A stretch of 64,000 nucleotides of DNA from the NCBI GenBank assembly GCA_021234155.1, contig JAJEKV010000144.1, positions 1,302,001 to 1,366,000 on the forward strand. Reading direction: 5' to 3'. This DNA comes from Isoetes taiwanensis. Lineage: Eukaryota > Streptophyta > Lycopodiopsida > Isoetales > Isoetaceae. Shown piece by piece: positions 22,199-33,300 of the stretch; the first letter of the stretch is position 1, and every line of letters begins with the position of its first letter. The position numbers and the translations under genes are program-made. The notes below the pieces were generated by a model, which worked only from the letters and a program-made list of their open reading frames with translations, was not told the DNA's origin and searched no databases.

Positions 22199-25100
22199 TT
22201 GTACATCATGTCAAGCCATTTTGGAGCCAGTTTACTTAGCCTTGTAGAGGTTTTAAAGGGAGGACCTGGTTTCCGGTATGGAAAAGATCTGATCAAGCAC
22301 ATCCTGGAAGTGGAAGACCTCTGGGATCTTGTAGATCGAGATGGTGTCACTAATGTTGACTTCAATACTCTCACAAGGTCAGTATCTGAAGGTTTAGTTA
22401 ATATGAGACAAAATGCGGTGCGGTGCCACCAAATCACGAGAAGGTGTGGCGGGGGCGATCTTGTAAGGCCCCGGGAGGTCTTTGTATTCAAGAATCAAAG
22501 AAGCTCAGGGGATCATTACATGCAAGGTAAGCCCTACTATTAGGCTTAAACTTAGAAACATGAATCCAAGGCAAATGTGGTCTTACCTCTTGAAACATTT
22601 TGAGGAAAAAACTTCCTCTCAAATTGATCTGTTAGAAACAGAGTTAAGAAACTTAAAACTAAAGGAAGAGGGAGATGTCTCAGATTTCTTCAACACCTTT
22701 GACAATATTGTTGCTGATTTGGCTGGGGCAGGGGTAAACATTTGCTGAAAGAAGTCAAGTCCTACAAATCTCTAGGGCAGTAAGTGACAATGAAGAAACA
22801 TGAGTAAGACGAGGGAAGAAGGCGAGAACACTTTGAGAACAAAATATGAAGCGGAAGAAAATTATGAGAGAAAGGGAGGAACCCTCTGAAATATTCTTTC
22901 TTTTGCGAGAAAAATCAAATTACTTGCTACAATTGCAATGAGCACAGCCATTTAAAAATGAGTGCCCCAAAAATAAAAAAAGACTTCAATTGTTATACTT
23001 GTGGTGGTAAAGGACATGTTGCGACAAAATGTCCAACTCAAAGGACTATGGCGGGGAGGAAAGAATAAAGGATTCACAAGTAGAGGAGGAAAATCAAGCT
23101 CGGGGAGGGGTCGAGGTAAGAAACCAGTGGCACCTTTGTGGCCAAGGAGCAAGAAGAAAAAGGAAAAGTCGATGATGATGAAGATGATGAGGTAAGATGT
23201 GCATTTACTTTGTTGTTGAGAAAAATCAGCATGCTAATAAATCTGAAACTCTTGTAGTTGATAGTGGAGCTGAAAGATCGATGGTCAATCTCTTGATCGC
23301 TAAAAAAAATGTTTCAAAATCACATTCTAGAAGAATACAAGTTGGAAATGGAGATGTACAAGAAATAGAAGGAAGAGGACTTACGCAACTCATAGATCTT
23401 GATGGGAACATAGTAGATGTTGAAAATGTTTTGTGTGTTCCCACAATTATAAAAATCTGATTTACGTAAGCCGGTTAGTGGATTTAGGCTACAAAGTCAA
23501 TTTTGACTCAAAAGGTTGTAACATCTATCTTGACAATATATTGAAGTTTCATGCAAACCGTGTTGGCAATTTGTTTCAAATGGAAGCTATTGGTCATGAT
23601 AGTATAAACATCATAAATGTTCGAATTTGAACTTTGGCATGACGGGTTGTCTCATACACATTGCAACAATTTGAAGTACTTAGCCAAAAAGGGTTGGCTC
23701 AAGTGCAAAGATATTAAATCTGAAAATTTCAAGTGTGAGGGATGTATTCTTGGGAAAACAAGCAGTACGCCATTCAAACACTCTAAAACAAGAGCAAGTG
23801 ATGTTCTTGAACTTGTACATCTTGATCTATGTGGGCCATTGAATGTGAGAGGAAGAACAAATAAAAGATACTTCATATCTTTTATTGATGATTTCAGCGA
23901 AAAATGCAAAGTCTATTGCTTAGAAAGGAAGTCTCGGGCATTAAATGCTTTTAAGCAATATGTCCTTGAAAATGGAAAGAGAATCGGGAAGAAAATTGAA
24001 GTGCATCAGGATCGACGAGGAGGAGGAGAATATTTGTCGACCAAATTTAGACTATTTTGCATTGCTCATGGCATTAAAAGGCAACTAACACTGCGGTACA
24101 CACCTCAACAAAATGGAGTAGGCTGAAAGGAAGAAACGGGACCATTATGGATCTTTGTGAGATCTATGATCAAGAAGAGTGGCACTGCCAAACTATTTGT
24201 GGGAAGAGGCCTCGAAGAAGCGGCAATTATGATTCAAAATAAACTTCCTTCATCGAGCATTAAAGGTAATGTACCTGATCTCTTATGGTCTAATAGTAAT
24301 GATGGCATGAACTATGATATGTTTAAAACATATGGCTGCATAGCTTATGCTCATGTCCCTAAAGAATTAAGGAAGAAGTTAGATGATAAAGCAAATATTG
24401 GATTTCTAAGTGGGCTATGATGAGGAGTCAAAGGGCTCTGAATATATGTGCAGAAAAAGAAGAGCATAATTGTCGGCCCGAGGGATGTAATATTCAATGA
24501 ACAAGTGGTGTATAAGGATAGATATAAAAAGGGACTGTCTTGAATGACAAGGTTAAAGTTGCTAAAAAAGATCAGCAGAATGTTGACATAGATTCAGACC
24601 AAGAGGATGAGGATTCAATAGCAGGAACACATGCAAACAATGAGGTCGGGGAGCCAACAAATATTGAAGATCAACACACACCACCAAAATCTGATGAGTC
24701 AAAAGGAAAACACAAGGCGAAAAGACTTTTGGAAGGCTTACGAGAAAACATAGAGGAATATGGAAGAAATAATTTGGGCGGGAGGCGGGAGGGTGAAAAG
24801 CAACATGTGGAACATGAACAAATAATAGCCATTCTTGAAAATATTACAATTCCCGGTCTTATGAAGAGGCAATGGAATGTGCGGATAAAAACAATGGCAC
24901 AACGCCATGAATGATGAGTTTGAGTCATTTGAGAAAACACAAGCGTATGAGATAGTAGATTATCCAATAAAGGAAAATGTTATAGGATGCAAATGGCTTT
25001 TCAAAATAAAGGAAAATGCAGATGGGAGCGGGAAGTACAAGGCAAGGCTTGTGGCAAAGGATATACACAAAGACACGGACTAGATTTTGATGAAACATAC

Positions 25101-26400
25101 TCCCCTATTGTGAAATTGACTAGTATTAGAACATTGCTTGCTGTTGCAAGCGCTCAAGACCTTGAACTACATCACATGGATGTTAAAAGCTGCTTTCCTA
25201 AATGCCAAATTGGAGGAAAAAGTATTCATGCAACAAGCACCAGGTTATGAGCAACAAGGAAATAAAGTTTGGAGACTCAACAGGGCACTGTACGGTTTGA
25301 AACAATCTCCTAGGGAGTGGTACACATGTATGGACAATTTTCTTAAGGAACAAGGATTTGAAAAATTTCAAAATGATGGCAATCTTTATAGGTATAAGCA
25401 AGCAAGTAATTTTTGCATCATAGCTTTATATGTCGATGATTGCATTATGGCAGCTAATCATATAAGTGCACTGAATCATTGCAAAGAGATTTTAAGTTCA
25501 AGATTTGAGATGTCAGACTTAGGGGAGCTAAGACATTTTTAAAGGTATTGAAGTATGTAGAAACAGAGATCAAAAGATTCTGAAATTGCAGCAATGCAAG
25601 CACATAGAAAATATGCTCAAAAGGTTTAACCTTGTTGATGCACATCCAGCAAAAACTCCTGTGGTTCCAGGGCACAGACTGACAGAAGATAAGCCACTCA
25701 CTGAAAAGGATGTAAAAGAAATGGAAAATGTTCCATATAGATCATTAATTGGGTGTTTGTTATACCTGGCAAACAACACAAGACAAGACATTTCTTATAT
25801 TGTAAATATCTTGAGCAGAAGGTGTCATAATCCAACCAAAGATCAACGGGGCTGCCGGGGCAAAGAGTTCTAAAATACCTTAAGGGGACCAAATCACATG
25901 GAATATCATTCAATTCTGAAAATCTACAGCTATGTGCATACAGTGATGCAGATTGGGGAGGGGATCTGTCAAACAGGAAGTCCACTTCAGGATTTGTTGT
26001 ATTCTTAGGTGGTGGTGCTATAACTTGGAAAAGCAAAAAGCAAAATGCTATTGCCATGTCCTCGGCGGAAAGTATCTGACCTCATCCTTAGTTGCTAAAG
26101 AGATATCTTTGGCTAAGAAGATTCTTGGATGAATTGGAGTACAAACAAACAAGTCCAACTCAGATTTTCTTGATATTCAAAGGCTGCATTGCTATTGTGA
26201 AAAATCACATGCATCATGTGAGAACCAAGCACATTGAACCCGAACATACACTTTATTTGTGACTTGGCTTGCAAGCGGTACATTGAAATGGTATATGTGA
26301 ATCTTGCCAAAGCAGGGTTGCGAGATATCTTCACAAAGGCACTCAGCGAAGTTAAATTCAAGCAGTTCAAATTAGACATGCGAGTCCGCGAATAGTGTGA
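22199..26400 (+). pseudogene. copia gag-pol polyprotein, copy A (frames broken)
   Basis: Domains in order: gag with LRNMNPRQMWSYLLKHFEEK and DLLETELRNLKLKEEGDVS; a CX2CX4HX4C zinc knuckle (CYTCGGKGHVATKC, about 23.00-23.04 kb); protease VVDSGAERSM (23.25 kb); the integrase zinc region (H..H..KC..CEGC); the integrase core with LDLCGP and FIDDFS, then QDRRGGGEY where the family has DRGGEY (a frame slip); RT with DFDETYSPIVKLTSIR, ALYGLKQSPREWY and catalytic YVDD (about 25.43 kb); and RNase H with SDADWGGD..RKSTSGF. At least ten frameshifts break the polyprotein. Compared with copy B they often occur at CAG or CTG, so the copy may be less damaged in reality. It would encode all functions for copia replication if intact. 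Confidence 0.85.
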
Positions 26401-26411
26401 TGAAGGAGGAA
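26400..26411 (+). promoter_or_regulatory. copia polypurine tract
   Basis: ATGAAGGAGGAA immediately precedes the 3' LTR, the position of the plus-strand primer in LTR retrotransposons. Confidence 0.8.
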
Positions 26412-27068
26412 TGTTGAATTTAGGTTGGTTCATCACACATTACGAGCTCGAGCAATACATCAACTTGTGCATATAATGTACGGTAGAGTTATAGGCTATT
26501 GATCACGGGTTACGGGTTACCTAGCCTAATGTATAGCCCGGGGCAAGCGTTACACCATTGAACCTTTAAAGACATTTAAAGATATGGTCTTTGTTTCATA
26601 AGGTTAATGGTTGTATAGATATATCCCATATTAAACATGTATTATTTAAGATCGTGGAGGAAACTCCATATGAATAGGAGCTTCGGTTAGGCGGCCGATT
26701 CGATTACATAACCGCCCGAATCGAGCCTATAAGAGATTGCATAGGCCGCTTATTGATTGAGCTGGTGCAGGGATTTAACTAAGGAGGAATCTCTGATTGA
26801 ATTGTTGCTTTCGAAGGTTGTTTTAAGTGAGCGGGTCAAATATGCTACGATAAATAAGTCAATCTCTTTTCTCTGATGTTTATTTGCTACAATATTCCTA
26901 AGGTTCTCATTACCATCTAAGGTTCTAATTGACATATTTAAAGAATAGCATATGGAATGATTATGATTTGATCATTGTTTTTGAGTTAAGATCATTGTCT
27001 TGGTGGTATTCATAAATTCATCAAGCAATAGTAGGAAATAGATTGAAGTGCATTGTCTATTTCTAACA
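26412..27068 (+). repeat. copia LTR 2 (shared by copies A and B)
   Basis: 657 bp, TGTTGAATTTAGG to TATTTCTAACA. It is the 3' LTR of copy A and is followed at once by a second primer-binding site (TTGGTATCAGAGC) and internal region. Confidence 0.9.
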
Positions 27069-27121
27069 TTGGTATCAGAGCAAGTACCAAGTTCTAAACA
27101 CATTAAAGGAAGTTGTACATC

Positions 27122-29175
27122 ATGTCAAGCCATTTTGGAGCCGGTTTACTTAGCAATGTAGGTTTATAAGGGGAGGACACGGTTTCCGGTATGGAAAGAT
27201 GCGATCAAGCACATCACGGAAGTGGAAGACCTCACGGGATCTTGTAGATCGGATGGTGTCACTAATGTTGACTTCAATACTCTCACAAGGTCGATTATCG
27301 AAGGTTCGGTTAATATGAGACAAAATCACGGTGCAATGCCACCAAATGCGAGAAGGTGTGGCGGGGGCAGTCTTGTAAGGATTTGGGAGGTCTTTGTATT
27401 CAAGAATCAAAGAAGCTCAGAGGATCATTACATGCAAGGTAAGCCCTACTATCAGGCTTAAACTTAGAAACATGAATCCAAGGCAAATGTGGTCTTACCT
27501 CTTGAAACATTTTGAGGAAAAAACTTCCTCTCAAATTGATCTATTAGAAACAGAGTTAAGAAACTTAAAACTAAAGGAAGAGGGAGATGTCTCCAGTTTC
27601 TTCAACACCTTTGACAATATTGTTGCTGATTTGGCTGGGGCAGGGGTAAACATCTCTGAAAGAAGTCAAGTCCTACAAATCTCTAGGGCGGTAAGTGACA
27701 ATGAAGAAACATGAGTAAGACGAGGGAAGAAGCTGAGAACACTTTGAGAACAGAATATGAGCAGAAGAAAATTATGAGAGAAGGGGGAACCCTCTCGAAA
27801 ATATTCTTTCTTTGGCGAGAAAAGAATCAAATTACTTGCTACAATTGCAATGAGCACAGCCATTTTAAAATGAGTGCCCCAAAAATAAAAAAAAGACTTC
27901 AATTGTTATACTTGTGGTGGTAAAGGACATGTTGCAACAAAATGTCCAACTCAAAGGACTATGGCGAGGGAAAGAATAAAGGATTCACAAGTAGAGGAGG
28001 AAAATCAAGCTCAGGGAGGGGTCGAGGTAAGAAACCAGCTGGCACCTTTGTGGCCAAGGAGCAAGAAGAAAAGGAAAAGTCTGATGATGATGAAGATGAT
28101 GAGGTAAGATGTGCATTTACTGTTGTTGAGAAAAATCAGCATGCTAATAAATCTGAAACTCTTGTAGTTGATAGTGGAGCTGAAAGATCGATGGTCAATC
28201 TCTTCGATCTGCTAAAAAATGTTTCAAAATCACATTCTAGAAGAATACAAGTTGGAAATGGAGATGTACAAGAAATAGAAGGAAGAGGACTTCTGCAGCT
28301 CATAGATCTTGATGGGAACATAGTAGATGTTGAAAATGTTTTGTGTGTTCCCACAATTATAAAAAATCTGATTTCTGTAAGCCAGTTAGTGGATTTAGGC
28401 TACAAAGTCAATTTTGACTCAAAAGGTTGTAACATCTATCTTGACAATATATTGAAGTTTCATGCAAACCGTGTTGGCAATTTGTTTCAAATGGAAGCTA
28501 TTGGTCATGATAGTATAAACATCATAAATGTTCCAGAATTTAAACTTTGGCATGACAGGTTGGCTCATACACATTGCAACAATTTGAAGTACTTAGCCAA
28601 AAAGGGTTGGCTCAAGTGCAAAGATATTAAATCTGAAAATTTCAAGTGTGAGGGATGTATTCTTGGGAAAACAAACAGGCTGCCATTCAAACACTCTAAA
28701 ACAAGAGCAAGTGATGTTCTTGAACTTGTACATACTGATCTATGTGGGCCATTAAATGTGAGAGGAAGAACAAATAAAAGATACTTCATATCTTTTATTG
28801 ATGATTTCAGCAGAAAATGCAAAGTCTATTGCTTAGAAAGGAAGTCTCAGGCATTAAATGCTTTTAAGCAATATGTCACTGAAATGGAAAGAGAATCAGG
28901 AAGAAAATTGAAGTGCATCAGATCTGACAGAGGAGGAGAATATTTGTCAGCCAAATTTAGACTATTTTGCATTGCTCATGGCATTAAAAGGCAACTAACC
29001 TGCAGGTACACACCTCAACAAAATGGAGTAGCTGAAAGGAAGAAACAGGACCATTATGGATCTTTGTGAGATCTATGATCAAGAAGAGTGGCCTGCCAAA
29101 CTATTTGTGGGAAGAGGCCTTGAAGACAGCAATTATGATTCAAAATAAACTTCCTTCATCGAGCATTAAAGGTAA
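27122..29175 (+). pseudogene. copia gag, protease and integrase, copy B
   Basis: The gag part (27122-27900) has the same features as copy A, with frameshifts. From 27942 to 29069 there is a 375-codon uninterrupted frame. It covers a Gly/Ser/Arg/Lys-rich linker, protease VVDSGAERSM, the integrase zinc region (LWHDRLAHTHC..CEGC), and the integrase core with VHTDLCGP, FIDDFSRKCK, SDRGGEY and YTPQQNGVAER. The catalytic residues of protease and integrase are intact. A single frame slip after RKK ends the frame. The coding sequence is then cut by the Helitron insertion at 29175/29176. This is the best-preserved transposon coding stretch in the window. Confidence 0.85.
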
Positions 29176-29787
29176 CTAGTAACGGTGCCCAGCGTTGCTG
29201 GGCGTAATCGGAGAACTTATAAATGTTGGGAACATGTTGTGAATGTAGCAAATCATTTGCTAAGTTAAAAAGGACTCGAGAGAAATGACATGCAAAGATA
29301 TGATGATTGTAAACAATTAATGACTTTCACCATGCACTTATAAGATTTGTTTTTTGGTACTAAACACTGTCCCATAGGAAAAATGGACTATCCCACCTAT
29401 AGGTCATGATAATATGCATCTCCAATGCATGGATTATTCTAGCCTTCGAGGACATAACATATTTGAGGAATCTATATGGTTTGGTGATTGATTTGCTAAA
29501 ATATTGGGTTGCCTTTCACTTTGAACATCAAAAGTAATCATGGTTGTCCATGGTACTACATGACCATGTAACATCTTATTCTCGAGTAAGTATAGACCAA
29601 AAATGAAAGCCATGTGGACCATGAAGGTAGATGCATTAGAAAATGTTCCAGAATATGATACAAAGAAAATTGATTTTACACGGCGCTTTCATTTGCAATT
29701 GGAATAAGGCACAGGGCAAATTTCACACATATCAAAGACATTTGATGGTTGTGGAAGGAAAGAAAATCAACTTTTATTGTTATGCTA

Positions 29788-29885
29788 CAACAAAAGATCT
29801 ATAATCTTTATAACTTCATCACGTAATACCAAATCATGTGACTTCAAATCTCTATGCACAATCCCTCATTCATGCTAAGACAGTA
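29788..29885 (-). pseudogene. Captured protein-kinase exon fragment
   Basis: The minus-strand peptide GIVHRDLKSHDLVLRDEVIK then IIDLLL matches the catalytic loop of Ser/Thr/Tyr protein kinases (HRDLKs.N.ll....vKi.DFG). The Asn after HRDLKS is Asp, and the DFG position reads DLL, so even this short piece is not functional. It lies inside a Helitron on the same strand. Helitrons often capture host exons. The sequence upstream on this strand (29.9-30.3 kb) is open in parts (for example AFDVPRSISRTIKSF) but I do not recognise it. Confidence 0.6.
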
Positions 29886-31082
29886 GATATAAGTAGTTTT
29901 CACCAGCCAAGCCATCCTTTAGAAGTAACTCTTTCCTTTCTATGCTCTTAATTTTCTCTTTGGTAGTTACCTCATCATCAACCAAGAGTTCAACGTCTGT
30001 TAGGTCCATTGCTAGCCTTGTACTTGGAGCAGTGTATATAACATCATATGCAAGTAAACTCGTCTACTTTGTAGAATAAAAATATTTTGTGATTTCAGTT
30101 TTAATGCCATAATTCATGACACCTGACAAAAGATTTTATAGTCCTTGAGATTGATCTCGGAACATCAAAAGCTGTGATAGGCGACCCAAAGGAATCTCGA
30201 AAATACTGCAAGTTTTGTATTTCATCTGCCTTTGGGGTATCCATTTTAAAGCTTATATGCACAACATATATTTCCAACTCCTTCATTCAAGGGACGTGAC
30301 ATTGTTGAATGCTATAACCATACAGCAGATATATATTAAATAGACTTAAATATGCCAGCACTCAAATATGCCTTATGAAAGCATTGGCTCAGCAAGGTAT
30401 TTTGCACGTAGCCATAACTTATATCCTGCTAGATAGGTAACATAAACATTTTCAAGGCTCACAATGTTTGAGCCAACAACAAACGAACTGAAATGAAAAC
30501 CATACACATGTTTTAGATGAGCATTTAAATTGCACCTATTTTTTCCCCTTCTAATGGTGAAGGTATTTCCTAGAATACATAAAGACCAAGGCACTATGCT
30601 ACTTCAAGGAGACATAATTGATTGCAGAGGTCATACATTTCTACATGTAATCTTTTAGAGGGCAAAGCCGGTCATATCTGAGAGGCATGCTTAGTTGCAA
30701 TATGAGTGCTTCCACCTTGAATTAGCATGATCAAACCTAAATAATCCACCTTAACGTTTAAGGAAACCGCCATAAAGAATAGAAGAAATTCTAACTTTCA
30801 GTCAAGAAAGCATTGGCTTAGCAAGGTATTTCGCAAGTAGACATAACTTATATCTTGCGAGATGATGCAAAGGAGATAACAATGGAAAAGAAAGGAATAG
30901 AATGACTACCTACCTAGCATTGCAAGCACCGAAAACTTAAGCGATGTATATTTTTCTACATTATCTTACAATTGCCTCCACAGCTTTTTCAGTAATGCCA
31001 AATTCATTATACAAATTACACTGTCGCTTGCCACAATCCGCTCTTCAACTGCTCTGCCAATGGTCAATCATGTAAAAAGACG

Positions 31083-32100
31083 TTGCTTCTATTCACACAG
31101 TTTACTGAGCAAAACTTAAAATGTGCAGATACATTCATTGCTTCTATTTTTAATATGCCTTCTAAAGTAGCTGGGTGCTTCTTTGATGAGTGTGTGGAGA
31201 GAAGAGCCGGTCTGGGTGGAAGGCTTTTATATGCAAAGGCAAAAAGCAGCGTTTGCCTGGATAGATCTCTGTGGATCGGGCGAGGAGAGCACACCTGCTT
31301 AGAGCTTTGGTTGAGCCGGTCTTTGCTATATGGGGTGGAGGTTTGGGGCCCAAAGATTAGCAAAAATACGTGGGATAGGTTGGAAAGGGTGCGAAAAAGC
31401 TTTCTTGACCTATAGCTTGGGAGTGAAGGACACCGCATCGTATCGTATCAGTTTTGTTGTATGAGGCGGGGTTACGGCCTTTTTCAGCGATTCGCTATCG
31501 CGAAGGCATCTTACTTGCTTCCATAAGGTGGATGGGATGGATGAGCATCGCTTGCCCCCACAGCCGTGTTGTTAACGCAGGGGGCCCCAGCGCTTGAAGA
31601 GGGTATGGCACGAAACGCGTAAAGGGATGGTTTAGGAGGTGGTCTATGGATTACCAAATGGATGGTGGCACCGGTTCGATCTCGATGCGAATGGGCAATT
31701 GGATGCGGGCTATGCTGCCACTACGGGGATGCCTCTACTCTTGCAAAGCCCAAGACAGAGCACTATCACTTTCAGTTAATCCCAGCCTTGAGCATGGACC
31801 CCATCGGTACTGCCAGAAAGCACACATCTACGTGAAGAAAACGGAGAGCTATTGCCGCCATAAGGACGGGTTCCCATTACCTCGAGAATTGAGGCAGTCA
31901 TTTGGGGGTGAATGGCGGCACGGGATCCCCAGGGGAGGAGAGGATATGTCGGTGTTGTGAGATGCACGTGATAGAGGATGAGCACCATGCCCTCCAAATT
32001 GGTGCCGGCATATGCCCATGTCCGGCGGTGCACAATCGATCTTAGATGCTCACGACACACCGCTACATCGCTTACTCGCATCACCTATGGTAGCGCGACC
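31083..32100 (+). pseudogene. LINE reverse-transcriptase C-terminal fragment inside Helitron H1
   Basis: The plus-strand frame AGLGGRLLYAKAKSSVCLDRS, then SLLYGVEVWGPKISKNTWDR and LERVRKSFL (31200-31410), resembles the region after the RT domain in plant non-LTR elements (..llyGaEvWg..i......ie..q..f). After frame changes, YEAGLRPFSAIRYREG (31.46-31.50 kb) and HHALQIGAGICPCPAVHNRS (31.98-32.03 kb) fit the continuing C-terminal part. It is a fragment without catalytic motifs, on the strand opposite to H1. It comes from a LINE different from the one at 9.55-51.5 kb. Confidence 0.55.
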
Positions 32101-32160
32101 GGGAGCTTACATCCTGCAGATTTCGGCCGTCAGACTTGCTCTTCTGGGGCATGGTATTTG

Positions 32161-32399
32161 CGGGGGGGATGCACTTATACATAAGGGGGGTATGGCATCT
32201 GTGTTCGGAGGGTAGCAAAAAACCCCCCTTGTATAGGCAATTTCAAAAGGCAATTTGACCCCTCTGTGTATAGATATTGCTCCAAGTCAGTGCCTAAAAA
32301 CACCCCTAACCTCTAAGTATATGTACGCAAATGGTCCAAAAAACACCCCTCCGTTGAACTCTCATGGGTTGTACGCTGATCAAAGGTGAATACCCCGGG
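32161..32399 (+). mobile_element. hAT-like MITE, copy 1
   Basis: This 239-bp element is about 95% identical in appearance to 48940-49179 in inverse orientation. It is flanked by the 8-bp direct repeat GGTATTTG (32153-32160 and 32400-32407), the duplication size of hAT elements. Its ends are short inverted repeats rich in CCCCGGGG. It has no coding capacity. Confidence 0.85.
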
Positions 32400-33300
32400 G
32401 GTATTTGAGAGCCTACTGTTAGGGTTTTTCCTCCCAAGTGGGGGTTTTTTCATCCCGGTAGTAGGGTTCTACTGTACAGTTACATTGTTTGTTTTTGGTG
32501 TTGGGGTTTTTGGCTTTTTTGCCTGTTCTGTGCCGTCTCATAGGCCTCTGGCCTCCGTGGACGTTAAAATAAACTTCCTTCCTTCCTTCCTTCCTTTGCA
32601 GATATAGAGATAATACATGTGTGCAGAACAAAAAGTACCTTCTGAAAGTAATCAACAATGCTTTGGAAACAGATCTCTTTGTCACCGTAGCAAATCACAG
32701 CCTTACAATGGTAGAAACGGATGCCTCCTATACAAAGCAAGTCACAAATTCGATGTTTCTAATTTCTCCAAGAGAGACCTACACTTCCTAATAACTGTTC
32801 AAGATTGCTGGCTGAAGCTCCACAGAACCACCATTGCATCCGGGCTCAGTGCATGTATTCCTTGGTGTTCACAGAGGAAGTTAGGCCACAGAATGAAGCG
32901 ATGCCAGCAGCATCATATGATGCTCTTCCAGCCATAGATAGCTTCAGGAGACCTGCAAGAATGGCCGCCAGCATTTTTTTCAAGCCCATTACAAAGCTCC
33001 GCCATAGCTGCTTAAGAACATGAGGAAAATTTGACGATGACCTAAACTAAGAGTGAACGAAACTTACAGACAAACTTCAGCCTTCGGATCAATCTGCCCT
33101 AGAAGGTGCGTTCTGGAGGAGGAGCCAGCAGCTCGAAGGTGCTACTGCCGCCCTCGCAAACCCTAGCAAAAAAAAATCCAAACTCTGTTGCATGTTATCT
33201 TAAAGAATCTGACGTGGCATCATCTCCTCCATTGATTTCATCAAATCTGGGCCGTCCAAATTAGGGCTGGGTCCAACACTTACACAATAACATTATAATA

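Larger units (their letters stand above)
21497..27068 (+). mobile_element. Ty1/copia retrotransposon, copy A (two LTRs)
   Basis: LTRs of 658 and 657 bp (TGTTGAATTT..TTTCTAACA) flank an internal region with a primer-binding site, gag-pol in copia order (protease, integrase, RT, RNase H) and a polypurine tract. The 3' LTR also serves as the 5' LTR of a second internal region (copy B), so the insertion is an LTR-internal-LTR-internal-LTR array. The flanks AAAGT (21492-21496) and GAAGT (36771-36775) are a probable 5-bp target duplication with one mismatch, placed at the outer ends of the whole array. It interrupts the CACTA transposase gene. Confidence 0.9.
29176..33300 (-). mobile_element. Helitron H1, 5'-truncated, joined head-to-tail to H2
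   Basis: On the minus strand the 3' end is a 7-bp-arm hairpin (GCCCAGCAACGCTGGGC), ACCGTTA, then CTAG (29176-29179). It is followed by T of the copia target. The other end at 33300 reads TATTATAATGTTATTGTG, the family 5' end lacking its first five bases (TCCTA). It adjoins the CTAG of H2 directly. H1 carries a kinase-like fragment, a LINE reverse-transcriptase fragment and a hAT-like MITE. No Rep or helicase was found. Apart from these inserts, 29.3-29.7, 30.1-31.0 and 32.4-33.3 kb show no recognisable gene. Confidence 0.85.

Noticed and set aside
22199-26400. Treating each open frame in copia copy A as a separate gene
   Set aside because: They are consecutive parts of one gag-pol polyprotein in copia order, separated by slips often at CAG/CTG sites.
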